A model generated the notes under the pieces. That model saw only the letters and a list, made by a program, of their open reading frames with translations. It did not search any database and was not told the origin of the DNA. A stretch of 18,395 bases of DNA. Origin: an uncultured Clostridia bacterium (GTDB lineage Bacteria; Bacillota; Clostridia; Oscillospirales; Acutalibacteraceae). Location: positions 1 to 18,395 of the forward strand of contig CALGGQ010000377.1 of NCBI GenBank assembly GCA_937915775.1, given 5' to 3'. The first letter of the stretch is position 1, and each line of letters begins with the position of its first letter. The translations under genes were made by a program, and so were the position numbers. Shown piece by piece: positions 13,446 through 18,395 of this stretch.

Positions 13446-13989
13446 ATACACAAGGATGCGCACCCTGCTCGAGCATATTGGCCTTCGCTTTGAGGAGCAC
13501 GGTATCACCGATGCGGAGATTTATGCCTACGCCGAAGGGCTGTCGCTGCTCGGCAGCCGTCTGGAAGAAATCGGCGAAAGTATTTTCCCCGTTTCCGACT
13601 TTAGCAGATACATTGATTTGTTACAACTGAATACAGCGCTGATACCGCAGGAAAACATTCCCTCTGCGGTTACCGGGCGGCTGTCACAGGGCTTTGCAGC
13701 CACCACCGTTTCCGGTCAGCGAAGCGATTACCGTCTGATTTCACGCGGCAATTATGCGGCGCAGAGCAACCAAATGCTGTATATCGTGGATCCGACTTAC
13801 AGCTTTGAGGAGATGAAGGAACTCGGCAGATTCCTTCTGGCATACCTGCCGGCAGGAATGACGGCGCGCTGCAGTGATGACGGTATGCCGTTTGAAGCCT
13901 GGGACGCGCTTGACAAATGCTTTTATGAACTGGACAGCCTGCAGCTGCCGTTCAGTATTACCGATACCTTAAGGAGGAATAACGTATGA
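13435..13989 (+). CDS. Baseplate protein I-like (XkdU/DUF2313)
   Basis: This 184-aa protein follows gpJ, where P2 gpI or PBSX XkdU lies. N-terminal helices (MRTLLEHIGLRFEEHGITDAEIYAYAEGL) lead into SFEEMKELGRFLLAYLPAGMTARCSDDG. The C-terminal FEAWDALDKCFYELDSLQLPF resembles the tail region of XkdU/YmfQ proteins. These proteins cap the wedge and receive the tail fibre. It overlaps gpJ by 11 bases and the fibre gene by 4 (ATGA), with AAGGAGG for the fibre inside its end. No deletion is evident: the length is that of the family. Confidence 0.72.
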   Translation: MSSEYTRMRTLLEHIGLRFEEHGITDAEIYAYAEGLSLLGSRLEEIGESIFPVSDFSRYIDLLQLNTALIPQENIPSAVTGRLSQGFAATTVSGQRSDYRLISRGNYAAQSNQMLYIVDPTYSFEEMKELGRFLLAYLPAGMTARCSDDGMPFEAWDALDKCFYELDSLQLPFSITDTLRRNNV

Positions 13990-14462
13990 GCAGTACTTCA
14001 AAAACCCCGCACTACAATCTGAACCAGTGGATTGGCACGGATATTCCCAAAATGGAGGATTTCAACCGCGATAACGCACTGATGGATTCCACTGTCTACA
14101 CGCATCACGCGAACGCCTCGATTCACACCAGTGATACCGAACGCAGCAAGTGGAACAATCCGTATTATATGACGACCTATTTCGGCAACGGCAGCAGTTC
14201 CCGCACAATAACGCTTTCCTGCGACTTCGAGCCAAGCTGGGGCATCATCTTTGCCGTAGGAAAGCTGCCGTCGGTCACCGATTTTCCCAATGAGTCCGAT
14301 TATAACTATTTCGGTCTTGTTTCTGCCAACGGCACAACGTTAGGACTCGGTCTCAGCGCCAACAGGCTGACGGTCCTGCAGAACGCCACGCCGATATTAG
14401 GTCACGAGTACCGCAACTTCAACGAAAACGGCGTGACCTATGTTGTCATTATGTTCAGATAA
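13986..14462 (+). CDS. Short tail fibre / receptor-binding protein
   Basis: This 158-aa protein is the last gene of the operon. Its start, TPHYNLNQWIGTDIPKMEDFNRDNALMDS, is the baseplate-attachment motif common to fibres of Firmicutes gut phages. HASIHTSD-like TSDTERSKWN is the usual 'H.T..ER..WN' spacer segment. The remaining 105 residues form a beta-rich tip (SSRTITLSCDFEPSWGIIFAVGK, LSANRLTVLQNATPI, GVTYVVIMF) that should bind the cell surface. Phage fibres are usually several hundred residues long; this single compact one suggests a small particle or a narrow, fixed target such as kin cells (inference). No fibre chaperone gene follows. Confidence 0.78.
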   Translation: MSSTSKTPHYNLNQWIGTDIPKMEDFNRDNALMDSTVYTHHANASIHTSDTERSKWNNPYYMTTYFGNGSSSRTITLSCDFEPSWGIIFAVGKLPSVTDFPNESDYNYFGLVSANGTTLGLGLSANRLTVLQNATPILGHEYRNFNENGVTYVVIMFR

Positions 14463-14467
14463 AAGAC

Positions 14468-14496
14468 TTTACTTTATCGTTTTAAAGTACTATAAT
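14468..14496 (+). promoter_or_regulatory. Sigma-A promoter of the DUF1015 gene
   Basis: TTTACT (14468-14473), a 17-base spacer and a perfect TATAAT (14491-14496). The predicted start of transcription is near 14503, inside the 5' arm of the phage operon's terminator hairpin. Confidence 0.7.
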
Positions 14497-14498
14497 AT

Positions 14499-14529
14499 CG
14501 GAGTAGTCCCGCGACTGCTCCGATTTTTT
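14499..14529 (+). terminator. Intrinsic terminator of the phage operon
   Basis: A 10-bp stem (14499-14508 with 14513-14522, one G-T pair) with loop CCGC, then A and six T. It closes the structural operon 36 bases after the fibre gene, so no lysis or regulatory gene follows on the same transcript. Confidence 0.88.
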
Positions 14530-14547
14530 GATGACAAGAGGTGGCAT

Positions 14548-15786
14548 ATGGCAACTTTTAAGGCGTTTAAAGCGTTCAGACCGACTAAGGAAAACGAGGC
14601 GCTGATTCCCGCACCGCCCTACGATGTGATGAACAGCGAGGAGGCGCGCGAAATGGTAAAGGGCAATCCCCTCTCCTTCCTACATGTGGACAAGGCGGAG
14701 ATTGACCTGCCTTTCGAAACAGACCATTATTCGCAGCAGGTATACGATAAAGCGAGAGAAAACCTGCTGGCGCTGGAAAGCAGCGGTGCATTGGTGCAGG
14801 ACGAAAAGCCCTGCCTTTACATCTACCGCCAGGTGATGAAGGGCAGAGCGCAGACGGGTCTGGTAGGCTGTGCCTCCATTGATGATTACCTGGGCAACGT
14901 CATTAAAAAGCACGAATTCACGCTTGCCAAAAAGGAGCAGGACCGTATTCGCCATGTGGATGCCTGTGATGCCAACACCGGTCCGATTTTTCTGACCTAC
15001 CGCGACAGCAGCGAGATTACGGCTACCGTAAACAACTGGATTCGCTCGCACAAGAGCACCTATGATTTCAAGCACGGCAACGTTTATCACACCGTCTGGG
15101 TAATTGACGACGATGACGTTATCGCCTCGCTGGAGAAAGCGTTTGAAAGCGTTTCCTCGCTGTACATTGCGGACGGGCATCACCGCTGCGCCTCCGCTGT
15201 CAAGGTCGGCGAAATGCGCCGCCGCGCCAATCCTGATTACACGGGAAATGAGGAATTCAATTACTTCCTCGCCATTGCCTACCCGGACACACAGTTGGAA
15301 ATCATGGATTATAACCGCGTGGTACGCGACCTGAACGGATTGGATTTCAACGAGTTTTTATTGAAGGTCAAAAAGAAATTTGACATCTCGCCGCTCTCCG
15401 GCGCCGTCTCTCCCGACAGAAAGCATACCTTTTCGATGTTCTATGACGGCAGGTGGTACAAGCTAACAGCGAAAAACGGTATTTTTGACGAAAACAACCC
15501 CGTGGAACAGCTTGACGTTTCCATCTTACAGAACAACCTGCTGGCGCCGATTCTCGGCATTGAAAACCCGAAAACCGATGAGCGCATTGATTTCATCGGC
15601 GGTATCCGCGGGCTGGAGGAACTGGAACGCCGCGCAACAAGCGATATGGTGATTGCCTTTGCCATGCACCCCACCACCGTGGAGGATTTGATGTCCATTG
15701 CGGACGCAGGCTGCATTATGCCGCCGAAATCGACCTGGTTTGAGCCGAAGCCGCTCTCGGGAATTTTTATCCATCATTTTAGCTAA
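14548..15786 (+). CDS. DUF1015 family protein
   Basis: This 412-aa cytoplasmic protein has the full length of the DUF1015 family. Signatures are the N-terminal FKAFRPTKENEALIPAPPYDV, LYIYRQ (near 90), the H-rich KKHEFTLAKKEQDRIRHVDACDANTGPIF, and the strongly conserved YIADGHHRCASA (DGHHR at 209-213). The end has the C-terminal MHPTTVEDLMSIADAGCIMPPKSTWFEPKPLSG. In Clostridia this family is often found near serine biosynthesis genes. The DGHHR motif resembles that of ParB/Srx-fold serine kinases, so a small-molecule kinase or regulator has been considered; the function is unproven and no ser gene is in this window. ATG 14548 follows AAGAGGTGG; a longer frame from 14440 would run through the terminator. 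It is ordinary chromosomal content and marks the right edge of the phage island. Confidence 0.88.
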   Translation: MATFKAFKAFRPTKENEALIPAPPYDVMNSEEAREMVKGNPLSFLHVDKAEIDLPFETDHYSQQVYDKARENLLALESSGALVQDEKPCLYIYRQVMKGRAQTGLVGCASIDDYLGNVIKKHEFTLAKKEQDRIRHVDACDANTGPIFLTYRDSSEITATVNNWIRSHKSTYDFKHGNVYHTVWVIDDDDVIASLEKAFESVSSLYIADGHHRCASAVKVGEMRRRANPDYTGNEEFNYFLAIAYPDTQLEIMDYNRVVRDLNGLDFNEFLLKVKKKFDISPLSGAVSPDRKHTFSMFYDGRWYKLTAKNGIFDENNPVEQLDVSILQNNLLAPILGIENPKTDERIDFIGGIRGLEELERRATSDMVIAFAMHPTTVEDLMSIADAGCIMPPKSTWFEPKPLSGIFIHHFS

Positions 15787-15790
15787 ATAC

Positions 15791-15819
15791 TTGAAATATA
15801 AATTAATAAAGAGTAAAAT
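15791..15819 (+). promoter_or_regulatory. Sigma-A promoter of the M28 peptidase gene
   Basis: TTGAAA (15791-15796), a 17-base spacer and TAAAAT (15814-15819), each 5 of 6 to consensus, 33 bases before ATG 15852. A small AT-rich inverted repeat (ATGATT with AATCAT, 15820-15835) lies at the expected transcript start. Confidence 0.7.
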
Positions 15820-15851
15820 ATGATTATCAAATCATGAATTGAGGTGTCAGC

Positions 15852-17111
15852 ATGAAAATCGCTAACGAATACAGTTCAACTTATAACATTCAGGAAAACA
15901 CGGATTTTTCCGTGAAGGAAATCACGGATTTATGTAACAACATCGGTCCGCGCCGTCCCGGCTCCCCTGAGGAGCTCAAGGCACAGCAGCATATGGAGAA
16001 GGTACTCGGCACCTTCTGCGATGAGACGAAGATTGAATCCTTTACCCTGCACCGTCAGGGCTTTATGGGCTTCATTCCGTTCACCGTCTGCTGCGGCGTG
16101 ATTTCCGTTTTTGTCAACTGGTTCAAGAGCCCGCTGGCAGCGTTCATTCTCTGCGTGCTGGCGTTTGTGCCGCTTGTGTTTGAATTCTTAATGTATAAGC
16201 AGTTTGACGATTTTCTTTTCCCGAAGCAGACCTCACACAATGTGGTCGCTGTGAAAAAGCCGAAGGGCGAAGTGAAAAAGAGAATCCTGATGGTCGGCCA
16301 TTCCGACAGCCAGTTTGAATGGAAGCTCAATTACCTGCTCGGCGGTCTGCAGGCAAAGCTGTTTGTGGAAATACCCGCCGTGGTCGGTCTTGTCATTCAG
16401 ACCATCTATGCGCTGGTATGCCTCATCGTCGCCAAGGGCGGCGCCGCCAATACCATTCAGAACGCCAGATGGTTCTTCGTGCTGTTCTTCATCGTCAGCA
16501 TCGTGTTCATTCCGTTTGAGATTTCATTTATTTTCTTCCAGTCCTGGCACGATTCCGTTCCCGGCGCTTCCGATAACCTGTCCGGCTGCTACACGGCGAT
16601 TTCCGCGCTGAAAACGCTGACGGAAGCAGGCGTAGAATTTGAAAACACCGAGGTTGTTGTCGTCTGCTCCGGTTCTGAGGAAGCCGGTCTGCGCGGCACC
16701 AAAGCGTTTGCCAAGGCGCATGAGGCAGAACTTAAGGAAATCCCGACCGCCGTTATCGCGCTGGATACCTTCCGCGATCTGGAGGATATGGCGATTTACG
16801 ACCGCGACCTGTCCGGCACCGTGCAGCACGACTGGGGTGTGAAGTATCTGCTGAAGAATGCGGCGCTCAACTGCGGACGCGACCTCAAGTTTGAATCCGT
16901 TTACATCGGCGGTTCCGACGCGGCGTCCTTTACACAGCGCAAGATTCCCGCCTCCTGTCTGGCAGCGATGAATCCCGACCCGCCGCGCTATTATCACACC
17001 CGTCTTGACACACCGGAAAATATGCGTCCCGAGGCGATTACCGCCGGTATCGAGATTATGGTTGAAGCCATTTGTATGTACGATAAAGAAGGCTGCCCCG
17101 TTAAGGAATAA
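15852..17111 (+). CDS. Membrane-embedded M28-family zinc peptidase
   Basis: This 419-aa protein has M28 aminopeptidase-type metal ligands in order: GHSDS (His150), PGASDN (Asp241), GSEEAG (Glu276/277), ALDTF (Asp305) and YHTRLDTPE (His382). These should hold two zinc ions. Between the N-terminal part and the catalytic core are two pairs of hydrophobic segments, about 71-90 with 94-114 and 172-194 with 207-228. The second pair is inserted between the first and second metal ligands. There is no signal peptide. The protein is therefore probably a polytopic membrane peptidase with its active site near the membrane; the side is not clear. Substrate is unknown. Its own promoter lies upstream and a terminator follows, so it is monocistronic. 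Confidence 0.83.
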   Translation: MKIANEYSSTYNIQENTDFSVKEITDLCNNIGPRRPGSPEELKAQQHMEKVLGTFCDETKIESFTLHRQGFMGFIPFTVCCGVISVFVNWFKSPLAAFILCVLAFVPLVFEFLMYKQFDDFLFPKQTSHNVVAVKKPKGEVKKRILMVGHSDSQFEWKLNYLLGGLQAKLFVEIPAVVGLVIQTIYALVCLIVAKGGAANTIQNARWFFVLFFIVSIVFIPFEISFIFFQSWHDSVPGASDNLSGCYTAISALKTLTEAGVEFENTEVVVVCSGSEEAGLRGTKAFAKAHEAELKEIPTAVIALDTFRDLEDMAIYDRDLSGTVQHDWGVKYLLKNAALNCGRDLKFESVYIGGSDAASFTQRKIPASCLAAMNPDPPRYYHTRLDTPENMRPEAITAGIEIMVEAICMYDKEGCPVKE

Positions 17112-17125
17112 GCCGAAACGAAAAA

Positions 17126-17161
17126 CAGGCGTCTCACTATGGTGATACGCCTGCTTTTTTG
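17126..17161 (+). terminator. Bidirectional terminator between convergent genes
   Basis: A 7-bp stem (17126-17132 with 17147-17153), one mismatch, then 4 inner pairs and a 4-base loop, followed by C and seven T on the plus strand. On the minus strand the hairpin is followed by five T. It serves both the M28 gene and the convergent 60-aa gene. Confidence 0.88.
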
Positions 17162-17196
17162 CAGAGCTTCTGCGGGAGCGTCAAAGCGCAGTAGCG

Positions 17197-17379
17197 TTAC
17201 AAATCGTCTGCATCCTGTACGGGCAGCTCCTCGGAAGTATCCGCGTCATAGAGCATACCGCGCGTCACGCCGGTATAAGAGCCGTTATCGTCCACATTCA
17301 TCATTTCGGGATTGATATAGCGGCGCAGATCAATAATCTGCCTGCTGTTTTTTCTTTTTCGTTTTCCGTTTTCTGACAT
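17197..17379 (-). CDS. Small hypothetical protein, basic start and acidic end
   Basis: This 60-aa protein is not recognised. The N-terminus is strongly basic (NGKRKRKNSRQ), the middle reads IIDLRRYINPEMMNVDDNGSYTGVTRGMLYD, and the tail is acidic (DTSEELPVQDADDL). No membrane segment or Cys is present. ATG 17379 lies 6 bases after GAGGTG; a GTG 9 bases upstream is inside the ribosome binding site and was rejected. It lies 52 bases downstream of the MreB-like gene on the same strand and could share its transcript, but its ribosome binding site is inside a terminator-like hairpin (separate entry). A nucleic-acid or membrane-surface binder is possible from the basic run only. Confidence 0.55.
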   Translation of the reverse strand: MSENGKRKRKNSRQIIDLRRYINPEMMNVDDNGSYTGVTRGMLYDADTSEELPVQDADDL

Positions 17380-17382
17380 CAA

Positions 17383-17415
17383 AAGCACCTCGCATTAATA
17401 GTATGCGCGGTGCTT
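17383..17415 (-). promoter_or_regulatory. Terminator-like hairpin that buries the ribosome binding site of the 60-aa gene
   Basis: On the minus strand, AAGCACC (17415-17409), one mismatch and CGCAT pair with ATGCG, mismatch and GGTGCTT (17389-17383), with a 7-base loop. It starts 16 bases after the MreB-like stop and is followed by TT, making a TTTT run. The GAGGTG ribosome binding site of the 60-aa gene is in its 3' arm. It can act as a weak terminator, an attenuator or a translation lock. Confidence 0.65.
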
Positions 17416-17431
17416 AAAATGTTATGCTATG

Positions 17432-18055
17432 TTAAATTTTCTCTACGTCAATCACGGCGATTTTATCCAGAAAATCCTTTGGTGTAACGACCTCGCCGAA
17501 ATCGAAGAAATCATCCATATTCATATTAAAATTGTTGATGAAAACGGGAACGCCGGCGTATTCAATATCAATATGCAGCCGCTTCGCATCCTCATACACC
17601 GCCTTCGGACTGTAATCGTCCACATCGTAAAACTTGCGGGAGCGAATTTCATTATTATTGATGTACTGCAGGCAGACATCGCGCGACGATTTGGAGATAG
17701 AGATATAACGCGAATGATTTTTGGAGAGTGCCTGTCCCATCGTTATCTCCGCCACCGCCTTACAGGCGCCGGAATTGACAAAGAATTCACGGATAAAAAT
17801 TTTCTCCAGCTCACTCGTATCATCCGGCACAACGATTGCCAAGATGTTTTTATTGAACCGCTTACCATACAGCTCACAGATAAAATTTTTAAAATGATGC
17901 TGGCATTCCGCAATTTTGGAGGCAAACTGATGATAGAACGGGATGTTGACAATGCTGTCAATCCCCGGCATTTCAAACGTGGAAAACTCATCGGAATCCT
18001 TCATTTTGACCAGGATATTCTGATTGGTAATGATAATGGGGATAGTCCTTGCCAT
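17432..18055 (-). CDS. Short MreB-like (actin-fold) protein lacking nucleotide motifs
   Basis: This is a 207-aa cytoplasmic protein. Residues about 40-125 can be laid along MreB. ILAIVVPDDTSELEKIFIREFFVNSGACKAVAEITMGQAL corresponds in order to MreB's 'VVICVPSG.T.VEKRAV.EAA..AGA.EVYLIEEPLAAAIGA'. The next segment, RYISISKSSRDVCLQYINNNE, falls where MreB has the phosphate-2 motif DIGGGTTD, which is lost here. The N-terminal phosphate-1 motif GIDLGT is also absent (PIIITNQNILVKM). About 140 residues of the usual 340 are missing. The relation is my reading by eye and is tentative. If right, it is a non-ATPase actin-fold derivative that could bind MreB or cap its filaments. ATG 18055 follows GAGGTG by 5 bases and has a strong promoter. 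Confidence 0.5.
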   Translation of the reverse strand: MARTIPIIITNQNILVKMKDSDEFSTFEMPGIDSIVNIPFYHQFASKIAECQHHFKNFICELYGKRFNKNILAIVVPDDTSELEKIFIREFFVNSGACKAVAEITMGQALSKNHSRYISISKSSRDVCLQYINNNEIRSRKFYDVDDYSPKAVYEDAKRLHIDIEYAGVPVFINNFNMNMDDFFDFGEVVTPKDFLDKIAVIDVEKI

Positions 18056-18081
18056 AGCGACACCTCACTTTTGATAGTAGT

Positions 18082-18110
18082 ATTATACATTATTAATGAA
18101 ATATTTTCAA
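18082..18110 (-). promoter_or_regulatory. Sigma-A promoter of the MreB-like gene
   Basis: On the minus strand there is TTGAAA (18110-18105), a 17-base spacer and perfect TATAAT (18087-18082), 26 bases before ATG 18055. Confidence 0.8.
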
Positions 18111-18114
18111 GATG

Positions 18115-18130
18115 GTTACAATCGTGTAAC
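18115..18130. promoter_or_regulatory. 16-bp inverted repeat between divergent promoters
   Basis: GTTACA (18115-18120), ATCG, TGTAAC (18125-18130) is a perfect 6+4+6 dyad. It lies just beyond the -35 of the minus-strand promoter and upstream of the plus-strand promoter, a place suited to a dimeric regulator acting on both. Confidence 0.5.
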
Positions 18131-18154
18131 TTTTATAGATATTGTATAAATTTA

Positions 18155-18163
18155 TGATATAAT
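18155..18163 (+). promoter_or_regulatory. Extended -10 promoter of the repeat-protein gene
   Basis: TGATATAAT is an extended -10 element (box 18158-18163). No good -35 is found at 16-18 bases, which fits an extended -10 promoter or activator dependence. Transcription would start near 18170, 40 bases before ATG. Confidence 0.65.
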
Positions 18164-18209
18164 GTCATATATATTGTGAAAGGAGACGGACTTGTTCCGA
18201 TAATCAGTT

Positions 18210-18395
18210 ATGAGTGACAGAGAATTAGATGAAATCCTGGAGGAGTTAAAGCAGCGCAAAAATGCGGAAGCGCCTCTCGCTGAGGAAGCGCCTCTCGCTG
18301 AGGAAGCACCTCTCGCCGAGGAAGCACCGCTTGCTGAGGAAGCACCGCTCGCCGAAGAAGCACCGCTTGCCGAGGAAGCACCTCTCGCCGAGGAA
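18210..18395 (+). CDS. Protein with tandem APLAEE repeats (3' end outside window)
   Basis: The frame opens at ATG 18210 and runs off the window; 62 residues are visible. The start MSDRELDEILEELKQRK is an amphipathic helix and is followed by seven exact copies of APLAEE, which fill the sequence to the last base. The repeat is acidic and Pro/Ala-rich, so extended and probably a spacer or linker, as in proteins that span the envelope or hold a domain away from a membrane. Any functional domain lies beyond the edge. The strongest ribosome binding site, AAAGGAGA (18179-18186), is 23 bases from ATG, unusually far. A small hairpin (CGGA with TCCG, 18187-18199) between them may shorten the gap. In the same frame TAA at 18201 excludes an earlier start. 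Confidence 0.62.
   Translation, partial: MSDRELDEILEELKQRKNAEAPLAEEAPLAEEAPLAEEAPLAEEAPLAEEAPLAEEAPLAEE
18270..18395 (+). repeat. 18-bp tandem repeat, seven units in window
   Basis: Seven 18-base units encode APLAEE exactly. The units differ at third codon positions (CCT/CCG, CTC/CTT, GCT/GCC, GAG/GAA) but never change the peptide, which shows selection for the protein repeat and not merely recent slippage. The array continues past the window. Confidence 0.93.

Noticed and set aside
3920..14462. Ordinary inducible prophage or tailocin
   Set aside because: A prophage would need integrase, regulator, replication and lysis genes, and a tailocin would have sheath, tube and tape measure and no capsid. 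Neither set is present within the window.
3920..14462. Capsid-forming phage satellite (cf-PICI)
   Set aside because: Such satellites encode heads and packaging and borrow tails, but also carry integrase, regulator and primase and not a baseplate. It is not fully excluded, since it could be a remnant, but the fit is poor.
17429..18157. 242-aa plus-strand open frame opposite the MreB-like gene
   Set aside because: The minus-strand gene has a consensus promoter and ribosome binding site; the plus frame has neither and reads through the promoter region.

Overview
The window looks like chromosome of a gut-type member of the Clostridia, probably Oscillospirales/Ruminococcaceae-like. The grounds are moderate GC, AGGAGG and AGGTG ribosome binding sites, a BspA-type LRR surface protein, a DUF6472-like Cys protein and PBSX-type phage genes. 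This placement is inference; there is no rRNA or other marker gene.

Layout. (1) 1-1053, plus strand: the end of a GH28-like pectinase, a SecB-like chaperone and a 60-aa four-Cys protein, closed by a 13-bp-stem terminator. (2) 1132-3588, minus strand: a secreted BspA-like LRR/Fn3 protein with a strong promoter. (3) 3589-3919: an intergenic region with the LRR promoter, an unusual imperfect direct repeat around an A/T palindrome, and a leader hairpin. (4) 3920-14462, plus strand: a compact phage structural operon of 16 tightly coupled genes. (5) 14548-17111: chromosomal genes for a DUF1015 protein and a membrane-embedded M28-type peptidase. (6) 17197-18055, minus strand: a short MreB-like protein that seems to lack its nucleotide-binding motifs, and a 60-aa protein whose ribosome binding site is buried in a terminator-like hairpin. 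(7) 18210-end: a divergent gene encoding tandem APLAEE repeats, cut by the window edge.

The centrepiece is region 4. It encodes a small terminase remnant, large terminase, portal, protease (with a probable nested scaffold start), decoration protein, major capsid, three connector/completion proteins, a 45-aa protein, a LysM baseplate protein, gpD-like hub, gpV/gp45-like spike, gp25-like wedge, gpJ, gpI-like protein and a short fibre. It thus has a full packaging-and-head module and a full contractile-type baseplate module. It has no sheath, tail tube, tail-assembly chaperone or tape measure: where those genes normally lie there are only 109 bp, covered by the 45-aa gene. There is also no integrase, repressor, replication or lysis gene, and ordinary chromosomal genes lie on both sides. 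All frames are open and most genes overlap by 4-25 bases, which argues against random decay. The products could build a capsid joined almost directly to a baseplate. A domesticated gene-transfer-agent-like or injection particle is the hypothesis most worth testing. A satellite or remnant using tail parts from another locus is the main alternative.
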